Both the position numbers and the translations under genes were made by a program. The notes beneath the pieces were generated by a model. That model was not told the origin of the DNA. It worked only from the letters and a program-made list of their open reading frames with translations, and searched no databases. From positions 1-64,000 of the forward strand of contig NZ_CALGFC010000024.1 in assembly GCF_937881195.1 (NCBI RefSeq): a stretch of 64,000 bases of DNA, given 5' to 3'. This document shows positions 7,724-17,988 of the stretch, in pieces. The DNA is from an uncultured Methanobrevibacter sp. (GTDB lineage Archaea; Methanobacteriota; Methanobacteria; Methanobacteriales; Methanobacteriaceae). Each line of letters begins with the position of its first letter. Position 1 is the stretch's first letter.

Positions 7724-10501
7724 ATGTCTAATAAAAAATCAGGTAAAAAAACAATTAAAAAGGTAGAAGTTCCTATTGAGGGAATGCATTGTGCCTCTTG
7801 TGCATTAAATGTTGAAGATTCTATTAATAAGTTAGATGGTGCTAAAGCCCATGTAGATATAAATAATAACAAAGCTAGGGTGGAATATGATCCTAAAAAG
7901 GTAAAAATGAAAGATATCGATAAAAGAGTAGAAGATGCAGGATTTAATGTCCGTAAATCAGAAGTCACTCTTAAAATCCGGGGCATGCATTGTGCTAATT
8001 GTGTTTTAAATATTGAAAAAGCATTAAATGGATTAGATGGCATTATTAATGCAACTGTAAATTTGAGTTCAGGAAAAGCATTGGTTATTTATGATAATAA
8101 TATTGTTTCTATTGAGGATATGGGGAAAATTATTGAAGGCCTTGGGTTTGATTTTGTTGGTGTAGCTGATCAAATTGATGCAGATATGGATGATAAATTA
8201 TATGAAAAAGATTTAAAAGATAAACGTAATAGGATCATCGTTGGTTTTATCTTTTCTGGAATATTAATGGGAATAATGTTTGCTCCACATATGATATTTC
8301 ATGATATTGGAATTTCTATGTCTATGCTTTCACTTATAGTAGCTATAATTCCATTCATTTATGTTGCATATCCTATTATTCGGGCAGGTTTTAATTCTTT
8401 AATCCATAAAAATTTAGACATGGATGTAATGTATACTATGGGTATTTTAGTTGCTTTTATATCTAGTTTATTGGGTACTTTTAACATAATCCTTGATTCA
8501 AGTTTCATTTTTTATGAAACTGCTATTATGCTATCTTCATTTTTAATGTTGGGTCGGTTTTTAGAAGCAAGAGCTAAAAGAAAAACATCTAATTCTATTA
8601 AAGAGTTGATTGGATTACAACCAAAGACTGCTACATTGTTAGTGAAAAAAAATCCTGATAATCTCAATTTAAATCAAATGGAAGTTGATTCTGAATCCGG
8701 TGAAATTAAAGATTATAATGAAAAAGAAATATTAATTGAGGATATATCGATCAATGATTTACTTTTAGTTCGCCCTGGGGATAAAATTCCTGCAGATTCA
8801 GTTGTACATAGTGGAAATAGCCATGTTAATGAATCAATGATTACTGGTGAACCAATACCGAAACTTAAAACGAAAGGGGCTGATGTTTTCGCTGGAACTA
8901 TTAATCAAGAGAGTATATTAAGGATTAATGCTAAAAAAATTGGAAAAGAGACTGTTTTATCTCAAATTATTGATTTAGTTGAAAAAGCTCAATCTTCTAA
9001 ACCTCCTGTCCAGAAAATTGCTGATAGGGTTGTAAAATATTTTATTCCTACAATTTTAACCATTGCTATCATTTCGTTTATATCTTGGTATTTCATTTTT
9101 AATGCAGGCCTTTTATTTGCACTCACTACTCTTATATCTGTTCTAGTTGTTGCTTGTCCTTGTGCTTTAGGTTTGGCTACTCCTACTGCTGTTACTGTAG
9201 GGATTGGAAGGGCTGCTGAATATGGAATTTTAATTAAAAATGGGAATACTTTGGAAAATTCAGGAAATATTGATGTTGCTGCTTTTGATAAAACTGGAAC
9301 TATTACTGAAGGAAAACCTGAAGTAGAAGATATTTTTATTATTGATGAATTAGAGCCATTAATAAAAAGGAATGAAGTAATAAAAAATACTGAAGGAAAT
9401 TGGATAGTTGTAGAAGACCCATCAATTCCTGGAAAACAGGTTAATGTAGAACTTGAAAGTTTAGAAAAACTATCGAATGATTCAAAGAAAAAAAAGGAAA
9501 TGGAAATTATTAAACTTATAGCAAGTTTAGAAAATAATTCAAATCACCCTATAGCTAAATCCATAGTTAAAAAAGCTGATGAATTAGGATTAAATCTTGA
9601 TTCAGTTGATAATTTTGAAAATATAACTGGAAAAGGATTAAAAGGTGAAATTGGTGGTAAGAAAATTATTGTGGGTAATAATTTGCTCCTTGATGATGAA
9701 AACATTTCTAGTTCTGAAAATATTGTTATATATTCCAATGCTCAGCAAAAATATAATGAATTTATTAATCAGGGTAAAACTGCAATTTTTTTAGTTTATG
9801 ATAATCATATTAAAGGAATAATAACTCTTGTAGATAAAATAAGGGATAACTCTAAGAAAACAATAAATGAACTTCATAAAATGAACATAGTTACCTATAT
9901 GCTAACAGGGGATAATGAGAAAACAGCTAAAAATGTAGCAAAATCTGTTGGAATAGATAATGTAATGGCTAATGTTTTGCCTAACGAAAAACTAGATAAA
10001 ATTGTTGAAATTCAAAATCATGAAATTTTGAATCGAAAAAATGAAGGAAAAGCTAAAAAAAAGATTGAGAATATTGAAGGAAAATTAGAAGGAATAAAAA
10101 AGAATTCTAAAGAAGTTATTTTTGTTGGGGATGGAATCAATGATGCTCCAGCTCTTTCACAAGCTGATGTTGGGGTGGCTTTGGGTAGTGGTACTGATAT
10201 AGCTATGGAAAGTGGTGACATTGTTCTCATGGAAGGAGATTTGGAAAATGTAGTTGCTGCTATCCAATTTTCTAATAAAGTAATGAATCGTATTAAAGAG
10301 AATATATTTTGGGCATTTGCATATAATGTAATACTTATCCCAATAGCTGCAGGTTTATTGTATCCATTTTTTGGAATACTTTTCAGGCCAGAATTAGCTG
10401 GTTTAGCAATGGCATTAAGTTCAGTCACTGTGATTTCTCTTTCTTTAATGTTAAGAGGATATATACCCCCTATAAAAAAAACATCTCCTATTAAAAAATA
10501 A
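7724..10501 (+). CDS. copA: Copper-translocating P-type ATPase
   Basis: A 925-aa P1B-type ATPase. Two N-terminal heavy-metal domains carry GMHCASC (Cys23, Cys26) and GMHCANC. Membrane helices follow from about residue 150. The TGEPIP actuator loop, the ion-site motif CPCALGLATPTA, the phosphorylation site DKTGT, an HP-type motif (SNHPIAKS), TGDN and GDGINDAPAL are all present. The CPC class with these motifs exports Cu(I) or Ag(I) across the cell membrane. The nucleotide-binding domain has extra charged, Lys-rich segments (around residues 540-600 and 770-790). ATG 7724 is preferred to an earlier start at 7715, as GTGGAT gives a ribosome site. A MarR-type regulator lies upstream. Confidence 0.93.
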   Translation: MSNKKSGKKTIKKVEVPIEGMHCASCALNVEDSINKLDGAKAHVDINNNKARVEYDPKKVKMKDIDKRVEDAGFNVRKSEVTLKIRGMHCANCVLNIEKALNGLDGIINATVNLSSGKALVIYDNNIVSIEDMGKIIEGLGFDFVGVADQIDADMDDKLYEKDLKDKRNRIIVGFIFSGILMGIMFAPHMIFHDIGISMSMLSLIVAIIPFIYVAYPIIRAGFNSLIHKNLDMDVMYTMGILVAFISSLLGTFNIILDSSFIFYETAIMLSSFLMLGRFLEARAKRKTSNSIKELIGLQPKTATLLVKKNPDNLNLNQMEVDSESGEIKDYNEKEILIEDISINDLLLVRPGDKIPADSVVHSGNSHVNESMITGEPIPKLKTKGADVFAGTINQESILRINAKKIGKETVLSQIIDLVEKAQSSKPPVQKIADRVVKYFIPTILTIAIISFISWYFIFNAGLLFALTTLISVLVVACPCALGLATPTAVTVGIGRAAEYGILIKNGNTLENSGNIDVAAFDKTGTITEGKPEVEDIFIIDELEPLIKRNEVIKNTEGNWIVVEDPSIPGKQVNVELESLEKLSNDSKKKKEMEIIKLIASLENNSNHPIAKSIVKKADELGLNLDSVDNFENITGKGLKGEIGGKKIIVGNNLLLDDENISSSENIVIYSNAQQKYNEFINQGKTAIFLVYDNHIKGIITLVDKIRDNSKKTINELHKMNIVTYMLTGDNEKTAKNVAKSVGIDNVMANVLPNEKLDKIVEIQNHEILNRKNEGKAKKKIENIEGKLEGIKKNSKEVIFVGDGINDAPALSQADVGVALGSGTDIAMESGDIVLMEGDLENVVAAIQFSNKVMNRIKENIFWAFAYNVILIPIAAGLLYPFFGILFRPELAGLAMALSSVTVISLSLMLRGYIPPIKKTSPIKK

Positions 10502-10641
10502 ATATTTTAATATTAAAAATAAAAAAATTTGATAAAAAATCATAAATTTTTATTTAACTAATTATTTGATTATTTTATCTAATTTTTAATATTTTAGTTA
10601 TTTTTTGTTAGTTTTTATAACCATTTTAGTTAATTTTTCAA

Positions 10642-11484
10642 CTAATCTTTTAGTTCTATTTTTACAGGAGAAAATTTTTTACTAAAGAAATTGTATAAAT
10701 AGGCACTTATAGATCCATATATAAATCCACCAATTAAACCTCCAACAGTTAAAAATATAATCAGTAATAAATTAGCTGGAAGGCTAACAGAGATAATACT
10801 AAAAATTACTCCATAAATTAAACCAAATACTAAACAAATAACTCCTGTAATTATGCCGGCACTCTTAGGACTAATAAAATCTATTGAAATCATGTTGTCT
10901 TCCTGAGTTAACAATACTTTTAAGCCACCAATTTTTGGACTTATTTTATTGAATATAAATGAGCCTATTGCTGTAAATACAAGGCCAATTATAAATGAGT
11001 ATAAAATGAATGTTGGATCGAATGCAAGTCCAAATGGATAAACTAACCATGAAAATCCTTGTAGACTAATTGCTTGTAATAATGAATATAAAATAGTTAC
11101 AAATGATATTGCTAAGAATATAATTGGATAAATTATAACTGAAACAATTAATGATATAACTGCGACCATTATAGATAAAGATACTACAGAAACACTTTTA
11201 ATACTTTCCATATTATCAATACCTAATTTAACATCCTTCATTCTTTTTATAAGGAAATTATACAAAAATGAAACACCAAAATATTTAGATATACTCACTA
11301 TCAATGTTCCAAATATAATGGCTATTCCAATAATCGCAAAACTAATATCAAATCTACCTATTATCATAGATAATATGGCCATTATGACTATTGAAAAGAT
11401 AATGCTCCAAATAAAACTGATTGATGTGCCAATTATAGTAATTGATGACAAATCAATAGATTTTAGATTTTTTAACTTTGTCAT
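10642..11484 (-). CDS. Multi-pass membrane protein, Yip1-like layout
   Basis: A 280-aa protein with about six hydrophobic segments separated by short loops, for example SFIWSIIFSIVIMAILSMII, ISLIVSVIIYPIIFLAISFV, ITGVICLVFGLIYGVIFSII and LLIIFLTVGGLIGGFIYGSI. Two copies of a similar hairpin suggest internal duplication. The length and pattern fit the Yip1/DUF-type membrane proteins common in methanogens, but I cannot name a family firmly. The start ATG has GGAGGC eight bases upstream. It is the only minus-strand gene in this stretch and ends convergent to copA. Confidence 0.6.
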   Translation of the reverse strand: MTKLKNLKSIDLSSITIIGTSISFIWSIIFSIVIMAILSMIIGRFDISFAIIGIAIIFGTLIVSISKYFGVSFLYNFLIKRMKDVKLGIDNMESIKSVSVVSLSIMVAVISLIVSVIIYPIIFLAISFVTILYSLLQAISLQGFSWLVYPFGLAFDPTFILYSFIIGLVFTAIGSFIFNKISPKIGGLKVLLTQEDNMISIDFISPKSAGIITGVICLVFGLIYGVIFSIISVSLPANLLLIIFLTVGGLIGGFIYGSISAYLYNFFSKKFSPVKIELKD

Positions 11485-11983
11485 TTAATGCCTCCGCTTT
11501 TAAAATAATTTTATTTTCATTAATTTCATTTAATATTTAAATATTCTAAAAATTATAAAATTCTAAACATTTTCAATATCCAAAAAATTTTAAATATCTA
11601 AATATTATCTAAATATTATTTTAAATATTATTTTAAATATTATTTTAATTATATTTTTAATTCTGTATTTTTTAATAATAATATTTTTCTAATAAAAAAA
11701 TTTAATAAAGAATTAAATTCTTATTAAAATTTATAATTCAATAATGAAATTTTAAATTGATTATCCCTAAAAAATTTTAATTTTTATCACTAAAATATAA
11801 TAATTTTTAACTAAAAAAATATCATAAATAAATAATATATTTATAATGAATTAACTAGAATATAATATTTGAGATAGTTTACTATTAAATTAATTAACAT
11901 TTAAAATAATTTTAAATAAATAATTTACAAACTGATAAAATAAATTTTAATAAATTTTATAAATAAAATAAAGGAGAGTTAAA
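11485..11983. other. Divergent intergenic region, AT-rich
   Basis: Spacer between the minus-strand membrane protein and purB, so it must hold both promoters. It includes the short tandem repeat at 11597-11644 and many poly-A/T runs. I see no further gene or RNA. Confidence 0.5.
11597..11644. repeat. 12-base tandem repeat
   Basis: About four copies of a unit close to TTAAATATTATT; the first two copies read TCTAAATATTA. Low complexity, probably slippage-generated. Confidence 0.6.
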
Positions 11984-13333
11984 ATGGCTATTCATCCTAT
12001 TGAATTTAGATATGGGACTCCTGAAATGAAAAATATTTGGGAATCTGAAAATAAATTACAAAAAATGTTAGATGTTGAATCTGCATTGTCTCAAGCAGAA
12101 GCTGAACTTGAGATTATACCAAAAGAAGTAGCTGATGAAATAAAGATTAAAGCAAACACCAATTATGTAAAACTTCAAAGAGTAAATGAGATTGAGAGAG
12201 AAACAAATCATGATATAGCTGCTCTTGTTAAAGGTTTAGGTGAACAATGTGAAGGTGATGCCGGGGAATATGTTCATTTTGGTGCTACATCTAATGATAT
12301 TGTTGATAGTTCACAATCACTTTTATTTAAAGAGTCTATAGATGTTCTTGAAGAAAAAATCAAAAGGTTAACCGATATTATATTAAAATTAGCTGATGAA
12401 AATAAGAAACTCGTTTGTATAGGCCGTACTCATGGACAACATGCACTTCCAACTACTTATGGAATGAAATTTGCTATATGGGCAGATGAACTCAAAAGAC
12501 AATATGATAGACTTGAGCATTCAAAAAAAAATTTATGTGTAGCTATGATGGATGGTGCTGTTGGAACTACTGCTGCTCTTGGTGAAATTGGATGGGAAGT
12601 ACATAAAAAAGTTGCAGAAATTCTAAATCTTCCTCCAGCTAAAATAACTAATCAAGTTCTTCAAAGGGATAATCATGCTGAGTTCATGATGGTAATGGCA
12701 AATATAGCTACTACTCTCGATAAAATAGCTCTTGAAATTAGAAATCTTCAACGTACTGAGATTATGGAACTTGGTGAATATTTCGATCCCGAAAAACAAG
12801 TAGGCAGTAGTACAATGCCTCATAAGATGAATCCAATCACTGCTGAGAGAATTTGTGGTGTTTCTCGTGTTATAAGATCTTATGTTGTTGCAGCTATGGA
12901 GAATAATCCTTTATGGCATGAAAGGGATTTAACTAATTCTTCTTGTGAGAGAATTATTTTCCCCGAAGCTTGTATTCTCACTGATTATATTTTAAATTTA
13001 ACTATAAAACTAATGAGTAATCTAGTATTTTACAATGAAAATATTGAAAGAAACCTAAATCTAACCAATGGGTTAATAATGGCTGAACGTCTTATGGCTG
13101 ACTTGACTAGAGGAGGTATGGGAAAACAAACTGCTTATGGAATTGTTAGGGAATGTGCTATAAAAGCTAATAAGGAAAATAAACCTCTTAAAGAGGTTAT
13201 TCTAACAAAAGATGAGGTTAAACAATTCTTTTCTGAAGAAGATGTTGAAAAAATCATGGATCCTCATACCTATTTAGGGTCTTCTGAAAAAATTGTCGAT
13301 GAAGTTTTAAAGTCATCTAAAAATTGGTTTTAA
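11984..13333 (+). CDS. purB: Adenylosuccinate lyase
   Basis: A 449-aa fumarase/aspartase-superfamily lyase that splits SAICAR to AICAR plus fumarate and adenylosuccinate to AMP plus fumarate in purine synthesis. The family signature GSSTMPHKMNPI is present (about residues 282-293), along with the RTHGQHALPTTYG region and HFGATSNDIVD near the active site. The N-terminus (AIHPIEFRYGTPEMKNIW) is typical. Length matches the family. AAAGGAGAG precedes ATG 11984. It appears monocistronic, followed by a T-rich stretch. Confidence 0.95.
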   Translation: MAIHPIEFRYGTPEMKNIWESENKLQKMLDVESALSQAEAELEIIPKEVADEIKIKANTNYVKLQRVNEIERETNHDIAALVKGLGEQCEGDAGEYVHFGATSNDIVDSSQSLLFKESIDVLEEKIKRLTDIILKLADENKKLVCIGRTHGQHALPTTYGMKFAIWADELKRQYDRLEHSKKNLCVAMMDGAVGTTAALGEIGWEVHKKVAEILNLPPAKITNQVLQRDNHAEFMMVMANIATTLDKIALEIRNLQRTEIMELGEYFDPEKQVGSSTMPHKMNPITAERICGVSRVIRSYVVAAMENNPLWHERDLTNSSCERIIFPEACILTDYILNLTIKLMSNLVFYNENIERNLNLTNGLIMAERLMADLTRGGMGKQTAYGIVRECAIKANKENKPLKEVILTKDEVKQFFSEEDVEKIMDPHTYLGSSEKIVDEVLKSSKNWF

Positions 13334-13646
13334 TTGAGACTTGAGTTTTATAATTCTTTTATTTTTTAAAATTTTTATTTTACTTTTTTCTCTTATTATC
13401 TCTTTTTTCTATTTAATTTTTTTTATTTCCACTTTTATTATTATATATATTTTATCTATCTATCTTTTTGAGTTTTCTTACTGTTATTATTTAACCAAAT
13501 TTTTTAATAATTTTTCATTTTTTTGTTCATTTTATTTTTTTTAGATTTTCATTTTTTTCACAATTTTCTCAACTTTATAATAAAATCCAAATTTTTATTA
13601 TCTATTAAACACAAATATAATATTATAAATATAGGGGAAATTTTGC
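13334..13646. other. T-rich intergenic region
   Basis: A strongly pyrimidine-rich run after purB, with many T stretches, consistent with archaeal U-rich transcription termination. An open frame in it is a product of the T bias (see rejected items). The end of the region must hold the pirin promoter. Confidence 0.5.
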
Positions 13647-14489
13647 ATGAAAACAAGAAATATTCTTAAAACAATAAAAGGCCGGTCGACAATTGATGGG
13701 GCAGGTGTTCACTTAATAAGGGTTCTTGGACCTAGTGATATACATGATATTGATCCTTTTTTAATGTTAGATGTTTTTGATAGTGAAAATCCTGAAGACT
13801 ATGTTTTAGGATTTCCAATGCATCCTCATCGCGGTATTGAAACAATTACTTATCTTATAAATGGGAAAATTAATCATAAAGATAGTTTGGGAAATGTTGG
13901 AACGATTGAAGGAGGAGAATCCCAATGGATGACATCTGGAAGTGGAATCATCCATGAAGAAATGCCTCAACATTCTAATAGGCTTTTTGGGCTTCAGATA
14001 TGGTTAAACATGCCAAAAAAATCTAAAATGAATGATCCTGCTTATTTTGATATTAATGGGGACATGATTAAGTCGGTAGTTATTCCTAATAATGGTGGGA
14101 AAATAAGGGTTATATCTGGGGAATATGGAAAGTTTAAAGGGGTTAAAACTAGAAATGTTCAGGTTGATATTTTTGATATTAGCTTAAACCCTGGAAATGA
14201 ATTTGAAATTTCAGTTAAAGAAAAAAATAATCTATTTATTTATATATTTGAAGGTAATGGTCTTTTTGGTGAAAAAGAAGATATTATTGTTGATAATAAA
14301 TCAGTAGCTATCTTTGATGAAGGAGATAATTTTAAAGCCAAAGCTGGTGCAAATGGCATTCGTTTCATGTTATTCTCTGGTAAACCCCTTAATGAACCAA
14401 TTGCTTGGGGGGGACCAATTGTGATGAACACTGATGAAGAACTAGACGATGCTTTTAGGGAATTAAGGCTTGGAACATTTATTAAATAA
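13647..14489 (+). CDS. Pirin-family cupin protein
   Basis: A 280-aa bicupin. The N-terminal cupin has the pirin metal motif FPMHPHRGIETITYLINGKINHKDS, split here as FPMHPHRGIETI and ITYLINGKINHKDS, with further ligand residues in GSGIIHEEMP. A second cupin domain occupies about residues 150-270, with YIFEGNGLFG and the C-terminal GKPLNEPIAWGGPIVMN. Pirins bind Fe and in some species act as quercetin dioxygenase or as redox-linked regulators; the role here is unknown. It is cytoplasmic and stands alone. Confidence 0.88.
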   Translation: MKTRNILKTIKGRSTIDGAGVHLIRVLGPSDIHDIDPFLMLDVFDSENPEDYVLGFPMHPHRGIETITYLINGKINHKDSLGNVGTIEGGESQWMTSGSGIIHEEMPQHSNRLFGLQIWLNMPKKSKMNDPAYFDINGDMIKSVVIPNNGGKIRVISGEYGKFKGVKTRNVQVDIFDISLNPGNEFEISVKEKNNLFIYIFEGNGLFGEKEDIIVDNKSVAIFDEGDNFKAKAGANGIRFMLFSGKPLNEPIAWGGPIVMNTDEELDDAFRELRLGTFIK

Positions 14490-14993
14490 CTTATTATTGA
14501 ATTTTTACATTATTTATTTTTTATATTAGATTATTTATTTTGCCCTATACTTTGTTTTAAGATAAATCTTTATATCTTATATTCATTTTGTTGATTTTAT
14601 ATTAGTTCCAATACTATTTTTCAATTTTCATGATTTTATAAATAAAATATGGGTTTATGATAACATTAGATATCTTTAATAATTTTATACTATTTGTAAT
14701 TATTAAATTCAAATACATAAATAAATTAAATATATAAATTTAGATATATAAGTTCAAGTATACAAATTAAAATATTATAAATTTAAACATATAATTTAAA
14801 TATATAAATTTAAATAACAATGGATATTATAAATATAAAATTTAAAATTGAATTGTGCTATTTTTATTAATTTAATTATTATAATGTTTTAAATAATTTA
14901 GCTATATAATGAATATTTTAAATATTTTCGTTATGGAAAATATTTTAATTAATTTTATATAATATTGTATATTTTCGATTATTGGGGAATAGT
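14490..14993. other. Intergenic, degenerate AT repeats
   Basis: From about 14700 to 14815 there are many imperfect copies of ATATAAATTTA and ATACATAAATT. No open frame of note and no clear stem. TATA-like elements are too many to choose from. Confidence 0.45.
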
Positions 14994-15671
14994 ATGACAA
15001 ATAAAAATATTAAAGGAAAAAATTTAGGAAATATAAATTATAAATGGTTTATTTCATTTGGGGCTATTGCAGCATGTATATTCACATTGTCGTGGATTAT
15101 TCAAGAAATTTTTAAAGATTCTTATAATCCTTTGTCTATGTCAATAAGTTCATTGGCAGTTGGGTCTTTAGGTTGGATACAATCAATTACTTTTATTTTA
15201 ACTGGATTACTTCTAATTTTATTTGCATATGGTATCTTTAATTTAAATAAGATAGAGTGCCAAACTATTTCTAAATGGTCTTATTATATACTAATTATTT
15301 GTGGTATTTCTTTAATTGGGGCTGGATTTTTTACTACAGGATATATTAATGGATATTCTGAGTTTAATATGTCTACTAATCAGTTGTTAAATAGTATTTT
15401 AAACCAAATTTTTCTAACAATTTTTTTCTTTGGGATACCAATTGCATGTTTTATTTTTGGAAATTATTTTACTTATAAAAGAAATCTAGTTTGGTTAATA
15501 TATTCTTTTTTATCTGGAATAATAATTTTAATAATTTTCTTTGTAACTAATTTAGGTTTCTCTAATTTTATGGGAGTTGAGAATTATGCTGGACTTCTAG
15601 AAAAAATAACATTTACTATAAGCTTTTTTTGGGTCTTTATGATTTCTTTATATTTTTTAAGGCAGAGATAA
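14994..15671 (+). CDS. DUF998-like six-helix membrane protein
   Basis: A 225-aa membrane protein with about six helices, starting at residues 18-38 (FISFGAIAACIFTLSWIIQ). The segment YNPLSMSISSLAVGSLGWIQ between helices one and two is typical of DUF998, where a conserved polar loop carries an S-x-S-x-L motif. The function of that family is not known. ATG 14994 is chosen because GGGGAAT lies just upstream; an earlier TTG at 14982 overlaps that site. Confidence 0.7.
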   Translation: MTNKNIKGKNLGNINYKWFISFGAIAACIFTLSWIIQEIFKDSYNPLSMSISSLAVGSLGWIQSITFILTGLLLILFAYGIFNLNKIECQTISKWSYYILIICGISLIGAGFFTTGYINGYSEFNMSTNQLLNSILNQIFLTIFFFGIPIACFIFGNYFTYKRNLVWLIYSFLSGIIILIIFFVTNLGFSNFMGVENYAGLLEKITFTISFFWVFMISLYFLRQR

Positions 15672-15757
15672 TCCATATCTTATATTAAAACTTAAATTAT
15701 AATATTAAAGATTTTTTATTTATTCATAATTTTTCATATAATTATTATCTATTAAAG

Positions 15758-16021
15758 GTGTTTAAACTGAATAGCAATGAACTAATTAATATATTTGGAA
15801 TTATAGAATCTAATGAAGTAGAAGATGGTTTAAATCCAACATTTACTCGAGATAATAATTCATTTTATTACAAATTTGAAAAAATTCATTTTTTATTTAT
15901 TAATAATGTTACTATTGCATTTAACAAGTTACAATTTGACAAAAGCAATATCCGTTTTTATATAGGTAATGAAGCAGTTAGTGCAACATCTATCTTAAAT
16001 ATTGAAGATATAAATTTATAA
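15758..16021 (+). CDS. Small protein of unknown function (87 aa)
   Basis: I do not recognise this protein. It is soluble, with a beta-type pattern (FYYKFEKIHFLFINNVTIAFNKLQF) and no signal or membrane segment. The start is uncertain: the GTG at 15758 is part of AAAGGTG, which looks like the ribosome site itself. If so, the first usable in-frame codon at good spacing would be CTG at 15767. No ATG fits. It may belong with the membrane protein gene 86 bases upstream. Confidence 0.45.
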   Translation: MFKLNSNELINIFGIIESNEVEDGLNPTFTRDNNSFYYKFEKIHFLFINNVTIAFNKLQFDKSNIRFYIGNEAVSATSILNIEDINL

Positions 16022-16262
16022 CCTTTATTATTTTATTTTCTCAAAATTAACCCAAAAAATTTATATAATAAAAAAATTAGATAATAATGTATTAATATAA
16101 ACATTATAAATATTATTTTAACTTATTTTGAACTTTAATATTTCACATATTTTTATATTATTAGAAACTATAACCAAGAAATTTAAAATTAATAAAAAAA
16201 TTTAAAACTAATATTAAAATTAAAATTTTTATATATAATTATAGGAATACGGAAAATTTAAG

Positions 16263-17465
16263 ATGATTGATATTCAGATTTTACTCCTAGCTATAGGTTC
16301 TTTGCTTTTAACAGGAGTATTATTAAGTAAACTTTCTTCTTATATTGGTGTCCCAACTTTAATAGTTTTTTTGTTGCTTGGGCTTTTTTTTAATGGCAAC
16401 ACGTTATTTACTCCTTCTTTAAATAATTATGCATATATTCAATATATTAGTATATTTGCATTGATTATTATAATGTTTTCTGGTGGTTTAGACACCGATA
16501 CTAAGAAAATGAAACCAATAGCTTCTAGGGGAGCTGTTTTAGCTACTCTTGGCGTTTTCATAACGGCTATTATAGTCGGATTGCTTATTCATTATTTATT
16601 GGGCATGAATATAGTGCTTTCTCTGCTTATTGGTTCAATTATTTCTTCAACCGATGCAGCAGCAGTATTTTCAATTTTCAAATCTGGAAAGATAAAGTTA
16701 AAGAACAATCTTGCTGAAACTCTTGAACTTGAAAGTGGGGCAAATGATCCAATGGCATATGTCCTTACAATTACCTTTTTGCAACTATTAACACATCCAA
16801 CAACTTCTATTGAAGGAATTGTGTTTTTATTCTTAAAATCTTTAATACTTGGGGCAGTTTTTGGGCTTATTTCTGGTAAATTGTCTACAAAATTAATAGA
16901 AAATATTAATTTGGATGTAAAAGGACTTTATCCAGTTCTTCTAGTTTCTATTGCAGTTTTGACTTTTTCAATTTCAGAAATAACTGGTGCAAATGGATTT
17001 TTAGCAGTTTATATCGCAGGTATTATGGTAGGAAATGCAAAAATGATAAAAAATGCTAAAATATCTCATGAATCGAGTACGACATTTTTTGAAGGTTTGG
17101 CATGGCTTATGCAAGTTATAATGTTTTTAGTATTGGGGTTATTCATTTTTCCCAATCAACTGCTACAGACTGCAGGAATTAGTATAATTATAGCAATATT
17201 TTTAATATTGATTTCTAGACCTATTGCGGTTTTTGTATCTTTAGCCCCATTTAAGTCGAGTTTGAAAGAAAAAGTATTCTTATCTTGGACAGGAATTAAA
17301 GGTGCAGTCCCAATTGTATTTGCAACATATCCACTAGTTGCTGGAATACCTCAAGCTTACACAATATTCAATGTTGTATTTTTTATCACGATAATCTCAG
17401 TAATTTTACAGGGAGGAACAATAAAATTTGTTGCAAAAAAACTTGATTTACTTTCCAATTCATGA
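16263..17465 (+). CDS. Cation/proton antiporter, CPA1 (NhaP) type
   Basis: A 400-aa transporter with about twelve helices covering the whole length. The ion-site region SSTDAAAVFSIF (about residues 139-150) and the following LELESGANDPMAYVL match the CPA1 NhaP2/CvrA K+ or Na+/H+ antiporters. The C-terminal part has SWTGIKGAVPIVFATYPL. There is no soluble TrkA-C or regulatory tail after the last helix, so it is the short form. It would exchange K+ or Na+ for protons at the cell membrane; the ion is not determined by sequence. Confidence 0.88.
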   Translation: MIDIQILLLAIGSLLLTGVLLSKLSSYIGVPTLIVFLLLGLFFNGNTLFTPSLNNYAYIQYISIFALIIIMFSGGLDTDTKKMKPIASRGAVLATLGVFITAIIVGLLIHYLLGMNIVLSLLIGSIISSTDAAAVFSIFKSGKIKLKNNLAETLELESGANDPMAYVLTITFLQLLTHPTTSIEGIVFLFLKSLILGAVFGLISGKLSTKLIENINLDVKGLYPVLLVSIAVLTFSISEITGANGFLAVYIAGIMVGNAKMIKNAKISHESSTTFFEGLAWLMQVIMFLVLGLFIFPNQLLQTAGISIIIAIFLILISRPIAVFVSLAPFKSSLKEKVFLSWTGIKGAVPIVFATYPLVAGIPQAYTIFNVVFFITIISVILQGGTIKFVAKKLDLLSNS

Positions 17466-17826
17466 ATTATTTAGTTCAAATTTTTAATTTTAAAAATTTA
17501 TAATATATTTTTAATTTTAAAATATTTAGCATGAATTTGAGGGGTTATGTTAATCTTTAAAATAAGTTTTTAATTTTTATATTAATTAGAGATTATAATT
17601 GAAATTTTATTAATCAAAAATCGATAATATGGAAAAGTAATTTAGATAACTAATTATTAAATGATTAAAAATAAAAATAATGTATGTTTTGATAATTTAG
17701 TCTATTAATAATTATTTAAATTAATAGTTATAATTTTAATTTATTTGTAGAGTTGTATTAAGAATACTAAAATGAAAAATTATATTGGTACTTTTTTGAA
17801 AATTGAAAAATTTTAAATTGAATGTT
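17466..17826. other. Convergent intergenic region
   Basis: Spacer between the antiporter (plus) and Sec61-beta (minus), both ending here. It is AT-rich with T/A runs on each strand suited to termination. I see no gene. Confidence 0.45.
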
Positions 17827-17988
17827 TTAATTTGAGAAGTTAAGTATAAAACAGAAAATCCCTAAAATTATTGTTACAATAACAACACCTTCAGGAGAAA
17901 TTTTAGGTCCAGTGCTCTCTTCATCAAAGTATCGTACTAATCCTGCTCCTGTTGGAGGAAGCATACTTCCTTGATCTTTTTTTGCCAT
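17827..17988 (-). CDS. Preprotein translocase Sec61-beta (SecG)
   Basis: A 53-aa protein. It begins MAKKDQGSMLPPTGAGLVRYFDEE, shown here as MAKKDQGSMLPPTGAG and LVRYFDEESTGPKISPEG, followed by one membrane helix (VVIVTIILGIFCFIL). The PPTGAGLVRYFDEE motif before a single tail helix is diagnostic of archaeal Sec61-beta, the third subunit of the SecYEbeta protein-conducting channel. It is tail-anchored with the N-terminus in the cytoplasm. GGTGATAAA precedes the ATG at 17988. It is easily missed because of its size. Confidence 0.93.
   Translation of the reverse strand: MAKKDQGSMLPPTGAGLVRYFDEESTGPKISPEGVVIVTIILGIFCFILNFSN

Noticed and set aside
10018..10428. Open frame of 136 codons on the minus strand
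   Set aside because: It is antisense to the P-type ATPase core with DKTGT/GDGIND motifs in the true frame.
13341..13544. Open frame of 67 codons, rich in Phe/Ile/Leu
   Set aside because: It comes from a T-rich run after purB; no ribosome site, no hydrophilic parts and no plausible protein pattern.
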